Shown in pieces: positions 22,930 through 35,700 of a stretch of DNA of 64,000 bases. Each line of letters starts with the position of its first letter. Within the stretch, counting starts at the first letter, position 1. A program made the translations under genes and the position numbers. This stretch comes from Podaxis mareebaensis (taxonomy: Eukaryota > Basidiomycota > Agaricomycetes > Agaricales > Agaricaceae), in the NCBI GenBank assembly GCA_018524725.1, contig JAEUWP010000319.1, forward strand, positions 1 through 64,000, read 5' to 3'. The notes under the pieces are model-generated. The model was not told where the DNA came from, made no database searches, and saw only the letters and a program-made list of their open reading frames with translations.

Positions 22930-23520
22930 TTTTGACCCATAAGACATGCATTTCACGAGCTCCTCACCGTCGACCCAAAATGTCTCGAGAAATCCATGAC
23001 AGAACAGTTCAGGATCTTGAATACAACCCCTTTTGCCGAAAGGTGCATCCATGGTTCTATATCCAGAAGGACTCTCCTCGATGGGCTGGATGAGCACTAG
23101 GATGAACGAGAGCAATGCACAATTGTCACTCTCATCGCTCAACTCATCCAAAGCATCCAACAGCCCCATCCGTGTGGGCCGTCGCTAGCCGCCCGGAGTC
23201 TCACCTCGGGACCTTTTTCGCGAGTTCAAAGATCCAGTCCGTTTATTGGAAACAAGAAGTTTTGATAGATTCTCCAGAAGCTTGTCGGGATGTCGAACGT
23301 TTCTTGCAAGCCGAATTCCACAGGGTGCAAGAGGAGTATCTGACCAGATATCCTCCAGTCCGCATGGCCTGACCCCCCTTTAATTCGGAAAGATTGCGGA
23401 TGGATCGGCTGGTCTTTTCGTACTAGGCGCAACTGTCGTCCGATTCGTTGACGATCCCGCGCGTGGAGGCCCAGTCTCCCAACTAGGACGCGTCCTCACT
23501 ATTATCGGTTCGTCTGATAC
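22930..23520 (+). pseudogene. NACHT NTPase (NLR-like) relic
   Basis: Three frames in collinear order match the middle of fungal NACHT proteins. A Walker B-like L-L-D-G-L-D-E-H lies at about 23,073-23,100, followed by a stop. V-A-S-R-P-E-S-H-L (about 23,180-23,210), the conserved sensor-type 'SRPE' segment, leads into DVERFLQAEFHRVQEEY. Then K-I-A-D-G-S-A-G-L-F-V-L-G-A-T-V-V-R-F-V (about 23,390-23,450) leads into PVSQLGRVLTIIG. The P-loop, the N-terminal effector and the repeat domain were not found. Mushroom genomes often carry many such genes; this copy is dead and fragmentary. Confidence 0.65.
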
Positions 23521-24536
23521 AAGGGACCTTCGACTTCCGAGAGCTGGATCTAAACCGTGCTTTTGAAAATGAGCCGAGTTGGGTTTTCGAGACAGCTAGG
23601 CCCATAGAAATAGACGCAGGTGCCCACCGGCGGGTTTCTCGGCCAGCCCTTCCAGGTGAGAGGGTTAGTCCTACAAATCTTTGTCGATAACTTTCAAGCT
23701 GAATTAGTTGTCCGGGTGAAAGGGTCAAGATACAAAATCTGTACTAAACACATTGTTTGGTATGAGTCGTCTTTCCTTTGGAACACAATGGCGCAGACTT
23801 GAACTTCTGACAGAACTTGAGGAATCGAAGAGACAACCGCCATACGTAGTCCGCGGAGATTAGAAGTGGGAAAGAGCAGCTCGTTCTTACCGTTGGCTTA
23901 TGCGGCGTTCGGGCGACTTTACTAGAGAAGAATCAGTTGATAGAAGTAATTTTGCCGCCTTCAAATGGTCAAGTGATTACCTTGGAATGTTGTTTGACCA
24001 TATGGCATTGCCATCCACGACTACGGTTACCAGAAAATAGGGGTCTTGAAGAAATTTGCCGTTTGGGATTTATTTCTGTACTCGCCCTCATTTATCGTTA
24101 TCATTATCCTCTCAGGCGCCATTTCCTCTTGCATCTTCTGTTCCTTCCTGTGCAATGCAAAGTCTATGAAATTCTCAAATATTATTTAACCATCATTCAC
24201 CAATACCAACAAAAAGAAGCACAGCAGCAACTATGTAGGTACGTAAGGTGGTATCCACGAAAATCCAAGAAAAGAGACAGGAGACAAGTAGATGCACGTC
24301 AACACGGAAAACACGGGGGGGTAAGGATCGTAAGTACGCATGTAAAAATCTCTACAAGAAGTATGCCACAAAAAAGAAAACAACGAATGATGAGTCGAGC
24401 CGAGTCGCGGGGAGGGAAAGGAAAACCGGAAAAAGCAAACATGCACCATGCACTGCGAGAAGAACAAGATAAATAGATCAAAAACGAGAGTAAAATAAAG
24501 GGAAGAAAACCCGCAAAAGAGGTGGATATATCATCT
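23521..24536. other. Intergenic region, no gene recognised
   Basis: About 1 kb between the NACHT relic and the 3' end of the next gene. It includes an A-rich, purine-biased stretch (24,200-24,520) that is probably the 3' untranslated part of the minus-strand gene. The 179-aa open frame at 23,937-24,476 is compositionally biased and matches nothing I know. Confidence 0.4.
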
Positions 24537-27500
24537 CTATCGTCTTAATCCCAGACCCGAACCAGCAGGAGCTTTCCGCGCACCAACACCAACAGTCCTC
24601 TTCATCTCGTTCTCAAGATACTGCTGCCTCGCAGCCGCCGCTGCGCGCTTACTCTCCGCCACAAACTCCTCTGGCAACTTGGGCACTGGAGGCACCTTGG
24701 GCACAGGCGGAATCCGCTCCCCACGCTCGTCCAACATCGCCTCGACATGCTTGAGGAACCGCTGTCGCGCCTCTCCGCTCTTCTCCGTATCAAGGAAGCT
24801 CGCACGACTGTATATGCTCCCGCTCCATCTGCTATTGCGTGCGGTTTTGTTGCTAGCGAATACATCGGGGTCATTCTCTTCGTCGGAGAGGTATAATGTT
24901 GATCTGCGCCGGCGAGAGCGACGGCTGGAGGGGACCTCGTCGTCCGGGTAATATGAGGCATCTTCCACATCGTCATCATCCGTGTATTCATCTTCCCCAT
25001 ACGCTTCCCTTGTCGAGGAAGCAGAAGGTCCAGAAACACCTCCGTTATTGTTCCCTTGCCCAAGACCATAGTACTCCTCAATCATAAAACTGTCATACTT
25101 CCCACTGCTACTCCCACTCATCACACTCAATCTATCCCCAGCCACAGGCACATTCAACCCTGATGAAGGCGACGGTGACACTGGCGGGTTGCTTCCGCTG
25201 ATGTTCGAGTTCGCGATAGACGGGGCATCACTCCGTTGGAACGCCTCGAAGCTTCTCCTAGTAGCAATAACACCATCTGCGGCCTCTCGCTCGTCCTCCA
25301 TCTTCCTCCACCCATCATCAATTCTCGACTCTCTAAACCTCGCAAGCACGCCTCTGACATCCTCCATCCCGTCATCGTCCTCCTCTTCATGACGGCTACT
25401 AAGTTTGTCGGACGCATCGTCTTCCCAAGCAAATCTAGGGGACGTTGCGCGGGGTGGGAGAGAGGTATTGGTATTAACGGAGAGATTATTAGTGTGTAAC
25501 GGGAGTTTGTTACGGTTGTTGGAGATGGGGAGAACAGGGAAGGGGGACTCTCTGCCTCGGACACTGGTGCTCCTGCTCACGCTGGGCGTATTGATAACAG
25601 GGATGTTCGAAGCTCCATTCACAGTCCCATTTGTATTCGCACCCGTCTCAGCACTCGCACCAGCGGAAGTGGTAGAAGGTGCAGGGAAACCACCCTGCTG
25701 ACTCAGCCGCCTCTGCACCCTTGCCCTCAACGCACTTCCGGCAGCCGCAGACGAAGGGTTAAAACTCGTCGGTGGAGCGTTACCCGCCTTCCCACTTCCA
25801 TTTCCATTAGCACCGCTGCCTTTGAAACTCGGGGACGTCATTAACAAAGGTGACGGCAACGGCGACCCAGTCGTCACTGCGATACCAACATTCACGCTCA
25901 AGTTTCCATTCTGGGTTGCCGCAGCATTAGTAACGGCGGGAACACTAGGCAAAGGACTGAGCGGCGGTGGGCTTGGTGGTGGAATATCATAATGGGAAAA
26001 CTTGCTCGGTGGACCATGTAACGGTGAATGTCTTCCTGAAGGCGGTGATCCTACAGTTACCGTCAGACCGCGGGGCATAGGCGAGATGCGGCCCGACGAT
26101 GGGAGTGGTGATGTCGAACGTGCCATCGGAATAGGTGACGTCCGACCAGTGATGGGTGCGTCGGCGCGCAGAGTCGACAAGGAAACTTGCCTTGACAGAC
26201 CACCTTGTGGTGAGGACTGTTGACGCGAGAGTAGGGGATGGGAAGGCGACCGAGGACGATCACCGAGGAGATTTGTAGGCCCCGGACGGTGTGGCGTGCT
26301 TGGGACAACTGACATCGCCGTGGCTTGGGGCGTAGAATTTGAGGGAGTAACCACCACTTCAGGAGCGTCGGGGGCCCCAGAGCTAGCAGTGGAGCCGAGA
26401 TCAAGACCTGTACGCGTCAGAGGCAGTGAAATCATCGGTTTTTTCTCCTCTTTCTCCTCCTTATTTCTCTCCTTCTCGCGCTCCCTCTCCTTTCGTCCCT
26501 TTTCGCCCCGCTTCCTCTCCCGCTCCTTTTCTTTGTCATGGCTATCACCACTGGACGAACTTCCCCTCTTCCCTTGTCCTCCAAGGAACGGTAACATGCG
26601 TCTCTTACTGGGCGTCTGGGGAAAGGTAGCACTGGACGTCAAGCTCGGCACATCGTTGTTCGAGGATTCACGGCTCGTGACACCCTTCAGCGGTAATGAA
26701 CTATTGATATAGTTAGAGTGGGATTGAGATGTCGAAATGGAGGTGGCCAAGGAAGTCCGGGTCGCAGCAGTAGAATGGGAATGAGTGTTGTTGGTTGAGG
26801 TGGACGTTCGTGCAGTCGTGCCAACGCTAGCATTCGTACCTGCCGAGTTTGGTCGACCGTTGGATGTCGAAGAGGGGTGGAAGGAAACTGGGGGTGTCGA
26901 ATTGGATATATGTGATTGTAGCTGCGGTTGTGGAAGGGATAGATTAGTCGAGGCAGGCAATGCGGGTGATTGTGCAGTCGTCGGTGATGATGGAGTAACG
27001 GTTGGTGGTGCAGGTGTACTCGTCTGTGAGGGTGGAGATGCTGTCGAAAACATATCCCCGGACAACCCAAGCCCAAGGTCCATCCCGAGCCGTCCTTCAC
27101 TGCTTCCGAGAGATATCATGGGCGCACCAGTATCTTTATTCAGTGTTGTCGCAAACCTCTCTGCGATAGGCAGCACAGGCGGCTTCTCATCCTTGCTCTC
27201 CACCAAGCTCCCCTTATCCGGATCCCCCTTCGACTTGTTCCCCAGCCGGAAGAACAGACCCCTAGACTTTTTCACATCCTTCTCCTCTTCCTGAGTATCC
27301 TTCTTCGCCCACTTCTTTTTCGACTTTTGCCCTCCGTCCGTCTCGTAACCCCTAGCATCAAATGGTGATGTCGGAGCAGAATGAGCGGCTTGTGATTTAG
27401 GCGGCGCCTTGACAAGGGACTTTGCCCGTCTACGAGGTCCGTCGCCTCCTACAGTGGTCTCAGAAGCTGTGTCTGGAATGGTCAAGAAGCTGGCGCTGGA

Positions 27501-28692
27501 ACTGGGGACGGAGGGTATGGATAGTGCAGGAACGGGAGGCACGCCTTCGGCATCTTTCTCCTTGTTCTTCTTGCCATCCTTCTTGTCCTTCTTATCCTTT
27601 TTCCGCTTTCCGTCACTAAGCATCCCAGCATCACTGTCATAACCGTCCTTGTTCCCACTTCGCTTTTTCTTAAGTTTTGAGGGCGTTGTGGGTCTTGCAG
27701 GGGCCTTTGCCGGGTCGGTTATATGTGGTATAAGTGAACGAGATTCGGATGATACCGCAAATGGGACGGTAATTGCATTTTGAGGGTGGAGAGTGGCGAT
27801 CTTGTGATTCAAGTTGCTCGAGTGATTTTGCGAAGATGGAGATGAAGGGGTAGGTGGGTATCGACTGGACAACGGCGAAGAGACCGGCGACTCCTCAGAG
27901 TGCGTCAGACCCGGAGAAGTAGGTATTTGATCCTAGATAACGTCAAGGAGAAAAAGGTTAGTCGAAATTAGATAACTCCAAAAATGGAAAGGAATGAAAT
28001 AGGGTCCGGACCCAGAGCGCGAATGGACGGGTTCGTGCTTGGACGATGCCTATTACATACACCCATCAATCAAAATAGGTGTGGGCGTTGTCCAATGAAT
28101 AAAGGAAAAAATAGTCAAGAAGCAAGAATGGGGTGCAGGTGGCCTGATAGGCGTCTGCTAATTTTGCTTCAGGGTTTTTCCAGCTCCACGAAAGGCACAA
28201 GCAAAGACAAAAGAACGCGGGCGACTGGTTGGGGTATCAATTGTTGGAGGATGTGATGGATGAACGAAATTGAGGGGCAATACGGCAGACAGCAAAGGAG
28301 GATAACATATGGCAACGAATGAAGATGCCATCATGGAGTTGACCCACCAGCCTGCTAGACCGGCAATGGAGAGAAAACCGTTGAAGGTTCTATGGCAACA
28401 GCGCGCCTCTTAGAAAGGAGGAACGCTAGTAATCACGAGCCGAATAATGCAAGAAGCGAGCATAACTAATGATTTCAGAAGGACCAAAAAAACACACCTC
28501 GTCCTCTTCTTTGAGTGTATTGTTAAACATCCAATCCGCGACAGCAGGGTTGGCACCAAGTCCGAGTTGGAGAGCAGCATCGAGAACAGAAGCTCTGACG
28601 GCACTAGACTCGCGAGCAGCATCTGGGGTCTGTGGTTTCTGGGGGCGGGGTCTTGGACGCGCAGGGGGGACATCGGGGTTGGTATGCGACAT
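24537..28692 (-). CDS. Large Ser/Pro-rich, low-complexity protein of unknown function
   Basis: Two exons (28,498-28,692 and 24,537-27,932) joined by a 565-bp intron give 1,196 aa. Exon 1 starts MSHTNPDVPPARPRPRPQ and has the most ordered stretch (LDAALQLGLGANPAVADWMF); E-E-D-E joins D-Q-I-P-T in phase 0. The remainder is mostly disordered: a Lys/Asp-rich KKDKKDKKDGKK block near residue 140, long Ser/Thr/Pro/Asn tracts, and a Lys/Arg/Glu block (about 26,430-26,560). Near the C-terminus come an acidic DDDDVEDAS stretch, an Arg/Ser cluster (SSRRSRRRRS), PPVPKVPPVPKLP (possible SH3 ligands) and GSGLGLRR. I do not recognise the family. A scaffold or cytoskeletal/nuclear adaptor role would be a guess. 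The unusually long intron may hide a small exon. Confidence 0.75.
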
Positions 28693-29175
28693 TGTTGTCG
28701 GGAAAACGAATGGTAGGCGAGCGCGCTGCGCCCAGTATTGGTATCAAAGTACGGGTATTAGATGAATGGAGGAACAAAGGAATGAAAAGGGCCAGGCGAG
28801 CGTCGCAGGGGTGTTTGTGGAAGAAGAGGAATAAGGTCAACGAGTGGGAATCTTCCAAGTCCCAATATTTCGTTCACGTGATTCAGGCACCCTACTCGGA
28901 TCGGCTTCTAAATCTCTCACTTGATTCCCCTCATTCTCAAACTTCCCATCTCCCAGTTCTCCCTCTCGCCACCATTTCTCGAAACACTAATGGATTAAGC
29001 TTCCAGTCCTGCAGCGGGCAGCGTTGATGCACCACACCATATCCATAGACCGCAGCCGCATCACCCTAGCAACCCCTCAATTCTGTTCGAGACTCGTAAG
29101 AGTTCACGTACACAGCTTATAACTTCCTTAACTCAAGTGTTCACATCCGACATCTGTCATGACGTGTCCCCAATA
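28693..29175. promoter_or_regulatory. Upstream region of the low-complexity protein gene
   Basis: About 480 bp with CT-rich stretches (28,890-28,980), as seen in fungal promoters. No specific site can be named. Confidence 0.35.
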
Positions 29176-29339
29176 CAGTCGACTCCGTCATAACCCATAG
29201 CAATTTGTCCCGTGTTCAGGCCATGGGTATGACAGGGCATGGGTTAAGTATATGAGAGGAGTAGAGCACAAAAATGCCGACTTTGTTCCGGGGACTACTA
29301 TCGTGATGGCGGAGTTATGGGTTATGACAAAGTTGACTA
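29176..29339. mobile_element. Small TA-flanked MITE with about 25-bp terminal inverted repeats
   Basis: A 164-bp segment. The left end reads CAGTCGACTCCGTCATAACC, and the reverse complement of the right end reads TAGTCAACTTTGTCATAACC. It is flanked by TA at 29,174-29,175 and 29,340-29,341, as for Tc1/mariner-type elements. It has no coding capacity. Mismatches between the arms are mostly transitions. Its ends do not match the Tc1-like element at 48.6 kb, so a different transposase would have moved it. Confidence 0.6.
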
Positions 29340-29341
29340 TA

Positions 29342-31480
29342 TTCAATATTTAATGTTTATCGTCTCGAGCACACAACAATAATAAATGAATTTCGAAAGG
29401 AGTTCCACACCCTCCCTGATAAAGGGGCGAGATGCCCCAACGCGGAGCACTTCTCACTCGGATCGCTGGGCCAAATTCTGTCTCACGAAATCAACGCTCG
29501 ATGAGGTAACAGCGAGGCTCGATAAGTGCTCCTATTCCCAGCCTTAATCCCACCCCTCTCAGGGTAATACTACACCCCGGAGAAAACTATGCTCGATACG
29601 GGTACTGCTGAACCTACTAGGCCGCTCTTCCTCTTTGAATACACCCATAGCAGGATGATGTCCCTTTCGTAGAAATCGAGGATAAATAGGAGGGACTTTT
29701 TAAGGGAGATAGTAGCTGACATCTACGCTCATTAGGCTACGTGGAGATGCCGCCCAAACAGCGGCCTTCAGTATCCTCAACCTCGGTCTTCTGAACCGTG
29801 CATCTTAACGGTTCTCTGCCCATTACGCTTTCGAATGCATATACGGATTGATAGGGAGATAGTGAAGTCGCGACGAGATCGTAGCACTGTACGGGGCATC
29901 ACTTATGATTCCAGTCTCCGGACTATGGCCGTATCTGCCTCTGTGCAATAGCGACCGGGTTGCGTATTTGTAGCAAGGTGCTCTCGCTCCCTAGTACTCA
30001 CCTTCAAACTGCATCATCCCGAGGGATGCTACACCTCCCATCACCCTTTCGAAACCATATTGAGGTAACTATTGCTGACATTCAGGCTTACCGGTGGCTA
30101 GAGGTACTCCAGAAGTATACCATAACATCACAACATCTATATACCTGTTCCTTTAGCATACTACTGTGTAACAACATCCTAGCGTTCGTCGTTTCCAGAG
30201 ACCTTGATGCTTTATTTAGACAACCAAGATTGACCAGTTCTCCCTGTGCTCCCATTTGTGGAAACGCTGTACTCATACTGCACGAATTCTCCTTCGATTT
30301 TGATATCTTGATATTGACGGTCACATAGCCCCTCGCTACCTGGAAAGACCTAGGGATGTATGTTCCCTTGAACACGAGCGAGTTACGAGGCAAATTTCGC
30401 GCATTCAGATTCATGTAGACTTGCAAGCTCTCAGTGAGTAACGGCATTCCCTATCTGCTAGCTATATCTCAACGCCGCTGTATGCCCGAATGTCCTGCGC
30501 CACAACATGCAGCGCAGTGCAACTGCGTCTACACCGCATCCATCTACTCCCTACAACCCCACCCTAGCAACCCTCGATTTCTTTTTTTCGAATTCCTGAG
30601 TTCCGACTCCCGTGTCTCCCATACACTGCTCCCTTAGACATTACTTGACAAAGATCTAGAGGAAGGGTCCACACACTTCATGACCTCCTTACCCGCGTTG
30701 GATACTTGGCATGGAGCATTGATGCATTCTTGATGCACCAGACCGTATCCAGTCAGATCCAGTCCGACGCCGCCGCTCCATGTTCTGATAGATAGAAGCT
30801 AAACAAAAGCCACTTCGACTGCGCCTTGTTGCGAGGACCTTAATGGTGTAATTATTTCCTAACGGGGATATTCTAGCGATGTTCTTGTATATATTTAATG
30901 TTCCTGTGTTACAATGTGAGGGAACCAATCTCCGCCAGACACTGTCAGAATGGTGACAGATACCATTGTTCGGTGATACTCGGAGAATGTAGTCATGATA
31001 CACTAACTAAAACAATGGTAACTCGTGCCTTATATCTTCGAGAGCAATGCCCACCCTCTGCACGCATAATGGGTGGACCTCTAACGTTCAATTTTCCCCT
31101 CGGGAGTCCGACGCCCAGGGACACACCTACAATCGCTCAAGCACTTTGTAATGAATTATATTAAATCACCCGCTCAATTCTACGATAAATCTTGCTTTAT
31201 TCGGCTGAACACTTGTCACGCCGGCTGTCGTGTGGTCCATACTTCAATATGAACTTCCGAGACACAGATCCAGCCTGTCCATGTAAACTCGAATTCTCAC
31301 TGGTCGCATGTCCACCGACAGGAGACCCTAGAGCAACACCCTGCGAAAGGAACTGGACGTGGTCGGCACTAGGGGCACATAATCGCACACCCACGATTCG
31401 TTCGTAACAAGCACGCCAAACTTATGATGAAGAAGAATATCTAATTCGGTCCGACGTTCGTCCATACCAGACCCCTGTTG
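29342..31480. other. Gene-poor gap, no gene recognised
   Basis: About 2.1 kb with normal CpG content. Frames are short (up to about 120 aa) and I found no domain motif, RNA gene or clear repeat pair. It may contain an eroded gene or an unrecognised non-coding transcript. Confidence 0.45.
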
Positions 31481-31486
31481 GACTGT

Positions 31487-31915
31487 TCATTTGTTCGTGC
31501 ATCGGTAGATAAGGCGCCAGTGGTTGGAATGGGCGGAAAACTGAAACAGGGGTGAAGATTTGCTCATTGCAGAGCTATACAACATGAGTGCGTCTAGGAA
31601 AGCCAAATGGAGGTCAGGAGAATCGGTGCAAATAGAAATATCAACCCAACGCTCTATGTCATAATGTCTCAGAGGCACAAGAATTCATATGCACTTGACA
31701 ATTGTGGGAAGTCGGCCACGAGAATCATTATACAGAAGCATCATGATATCTGGAGCACAAGGTCGTGTCCACGAAATCGTTGGTGGGGTAAGCGAAACGA
31801 ATGTACACAGTTGGATTTTCACATGTTGTAAGCCACAATCGTCCGCGAGGTGTAAGTCAGTAGCCAGTCCACACAATCTTGTCAGTCTACGGGGGGGGGT
31901 TGTACTCGACATCAC
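31487..31915 (-). pseudogene. Possible relic of an F-box/LRR-type protein
   Basis: Two adjoining minus-strand frames separated by a stop read like the leucine-rich middle of a mushroom F-box protein: LPTIVKC, then PLRHYDIERWVDISI, DLHLAFLDALML and SSPLFQFSAHSNHWR. No F-box is visible. The identification rests on general resemblance only, and chance similarity is possible. Confidence 0.3.
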
Positions 31916-32749
31916 TGTCTTTCCTTTTCTTTCTCCTTGATTCCTTTTAGGGCTTGTGGAAGAGGGAGAGCAGGATCGAGGAGAAATGTCATTTCACAAT
32001 GGCTCACTGGGTAGCTTTTTACCCGTTCTTCTGATAAATATCGCGGCTTCGTCGTTCCTCGTAGCATATAGCTCTCTGCTTTGGCCACGGCTGTCATGGT
32101 ACCTCTACAGCTCGTAGCTGTGCAGCCTCACAGGATAGTCCTCCTTGGATCCTCACCTCACGTTGCAGCAGACGTTCATCACAAATCGCTTTACTTTCCT
32201 TGTATATTTTATTTCCCAACTCAGCCCCTCTCATACTCACGCTAGCATTCCCCTGGGTCATTGACCTGTCGATAAATACAGGAAACGAGCGCGAGAAACC
32301 ACCCGGACGGCGAGCATGGCTACCTGTGGTTCAGCGACAAGGACGCAAGGCAGAGGAGAGATGGAAATCATCATTCGCATCATAAACATCATAAAACCAG
32401 AACTTTTGCATGTGTTAATGAATTCAAGTAATGAGAGGGAGGAGCGCGAGGGTCAACGAGAGACGAAGGACACGAGCCAGTTAAAAGGAGAGAGAAGTAA
32501 AAAAGAAAGAGGAAACGCGACACCTTAAGCTAAACTAAAACACTAACTTAAGCACGACTCACATTGGAGCGGCAAAACAAACAAAAACCAAGGTAATCGA
32601 AAGACAGGAACGCGAAGGGAAGCAAACACGGGAAAGGAAAAGCGATACTAATAGCTAACCATGTAAGAGAGAGAGAGAAATTAGGATTCATATCATATCG
32701 CTCGGCATATCGAACCCAGCCCAGGCCGCTCAGGACCAAGTAGCAATTG
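31916..32749. other. 3' flank of the KIN1-type kinase gene
   Basis: About 830 bp. It includes a strongly purine-rich part (32,430-32,680; many AGAGA/GAAA runs) that on the coding strand is a pyrimidine-rich 3' untranslated candidate. No gene seen. Confidence 0.4.
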
Positions 32750-35700
32750 TTATAGCTTCAACTCCGTCAATACCCTCCTCGCCAACATTTGGTACTGCCA
32801 CCCGTCTCCGCTCGTTCTTCTGAATTGGATCCCATGCAATGGCAACCAAGGAACCTAAAATCCGATGAGCGACCCTCGTCTTCAAGGCAAAAAGGAAAGA
32901 AATAACATACCTTGACAATATTAATCTCGAACCTCACACTCAGCGAATTCCTCGCAATGCTCTCAAACACTTCCCGCCCAACCTCTCCCGAAGGTAATGG
33001 GCTCGGACTCCTTGGGGGTGCAACACCCCTCGCACCAGCATCCCCAGTAGCAGCAAAGTCCCTCGGAATCGGGGGAAGTACCTTCGACTTGTTTGACACC
33101 GGTGAATACGACCTTGGGGGGTTCTGTTCACTTCCCTCCTTCTGGTGCTGCGGAGCCGGTTGCGAATTTTGCGGTTGCTGCGGCTGCTGTTGATGATCGG
33201 CTGCACCCGTAACAGTCTGGTGCGACGACACATTAAAGAACGACGAGCTCCCACTGCTAGGTGTGGCCGTCAACGCCGTCGCACCACTCGGCCTCCCCTG
33301 CGGCTGTTGCAAGCCAGGATCCGTACCCTGACTCTGCTGATGTTGCAGCCTCTCCTCCTCGCCCCTTCTCTCCTTTTCCTTTTCCTTCTCCCTTTCCTTC
33401 TCCTTCCCCCTTTCTCTCTTCATCCCGAAACTCAACTTGCTTGCCTTCTTCACAATGGACGGTCTATGCCCCTGAGGTTCTCCACCGCTCCCCTGCTGAT
33501 AATGTCCAGAGAGGTACTGCCCATGACCCGCACGACTAGTCGCAGGCTCAACGCTCGCCATATCAATCGACGGCGAATGTATACACTCAAACCCAGTCTT
33601 CGTTTCTCGATACTGCACTTGCATCCGATCCAACACCCTCCTAATATCCGCCTTGATGGCATAGGGCGATTTACTGCTCGTGGTCGCGACGCTGAAGAGA
33701 CCCTTGAGATACACAGGCTTATACTCCTTCTCAGCCTTATCATCGCCGTCTTTAGTCTTATCGTGGTCATGATCATGGTCATCGACGTCGAGATCATGGT
33801 CTTCGTGATCGGGGTGTTCATGCCCGCCTTCAACTGCGTCCTCTGGGCCCTCCTCGTGTGCAGGATGTCCATGTCCAGGGAAGAACCTCTCCACCAACGG
33901 TCTGCCCCCATGTCCACTCGTGGAACTGTACCCCGTCGAAGGCCTTCTATTCCTCCCGATCGTACCTCCAGGAGCACCGCCACTGGCACCGGCAGACGAG
34001 CTCGCACCCATCAACGCCGCACCAGTACTACTCCTCCTCTCATGCCCCCTCCTTCCCTGCGGATCCAGAATCGTCGCCGCACGCCGATGCACACTTCCAA
34101 TCGGTTGACTCATGCTCACAGTCAACGGAGTCGCCTTTGCACTCGTGCCATTCCCATTAGCCTGGGATTGGGACTGCGAAAGCGCGGGAGTAGCAGCGGG
34201 AGCAGTGGCAACGGCATCCCCAGCATCAACCTTCTCCAAAGCATCCTTCAATGCATCACCCGAAGGTCTCGGTGACGTTCCCCTCCTCGATCCATACGTA
34301 TACGTATACCCACTACTCGTACTCTTCCTCCCATCCTCACCCGCCCCTCCCCAAGTACTACCACCCCTCCCCACAAGCAAACTTCCAAACTTCCTCACAA
34401 GTGTCGCACCACCCGAGACCAATCCTCCATTACCCGCACTACCCTGTTGCTGCTGTACCCTCCTCTCCTCCTCTTCTCTCTCCCGCTCTCTATCCTCCGC
34501 GCTCTCATCAACAGCACTGGGCACAGGGAACGCCGTGACCTCCGGTCCAGCCGTCCTGGGTCCCTCAATCCCTCCACCCATACCCACCCCAGCAACACCA
34601 ACCCCGTGCTCATCCACTGCGCCTCTCCCATGTCCATGCCCAAACATACTCCCCCAACCTCTTCCCAACACCGTCGGTCTCTGACTGAGACTATGACTCC
34701 TCCTATGTGCGCCTGCGGGAGGCGCCCTCGGCATTTTCTGCTGCTGTTGCTGCTGGTCAACAGGTTCCACAGGCCGTCGCTGGGGTTGCGGTACTGCAGG
34801 TGCAGGTGTAACAGGCGTACCAGTCGGTGACCCGCCCGTCTGAACTGTATTCGGTGGCAAACCCAAGTCCCTCGCACGAGGCTGTGGTCCAAACGTTGGC
34901 GTCGTGGGCGACGGTGCAACAGTCCCACTCGCAGGATCATACGACGCCGCACTATAATGCGACGGATCAGGTGCAGGCAATCTTGGCAGGGGCATACTAT
35001 AATCCGGCCTCCCCGACACGGTCGATGCTGTATCTTTCCTAACAGGCGTAGGCGGAGCCGTATGATGCGATGGCATAGCATGCTGCTGTTGTTCAGTATT
35101 CGTCCTAGCCGACGTATGCTGGTCCTTCTCCGTCTCTCCCTTCTCTCTATCACGTTCTTTCCCGCTATCCAGTATCGAGAGCTGCGAGCTCGCGAAGTGT
35201 CCCGGTCCATACACCCGGTCACGCTCCATCTTCTCCCTCGCGAGATAATACATTGAAATCAACGGATGGAACCCTCTCGTCGGGTCCGCAGGCTCCTTCT
35301 GCGAATCTCCACCCACACCCGAACCAAAATTGCCGATCAGATGGTTCTGTGATCCTGGTGGAGAATGACTCTGTGGAGAAGCAGGCGGTGACGCAGCAGG
35401 TGAAAACAGCTTCCGCCTGTAATAATCAAAGCCTGAGAACCTCCTGCTCTTTTTCGACGGAGTCGGGGGCGGCTGTTGTCCATGGAGATCCAACTTCGTC
35501 GAACTACTCTCAAACGAGATCGCCAAACTGGAATTTGAGAAAGACTCGCCGCCCCACCTCCCGAAGGTAGACGACCCATTGAGTGACCCCAAGCCGCGTT
35601 TACGTTCCCAATATTGCACGGAACGAATGTATGCTTCTGATTCGAGGATCTTGACAAGTTTACGTTCGATTTCTTCTTCAGTGCCAAACTCGAATCCTTT

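Noticed and set aside
33145..34275. A 376-codon plus-strand frame
   Set aside because: Antisense to the low-complexity linker of the KIN1-type kinase, which has full splice-consistent coding support on the other strand. Arg/Leu/Pro composition is typical of such shadows.
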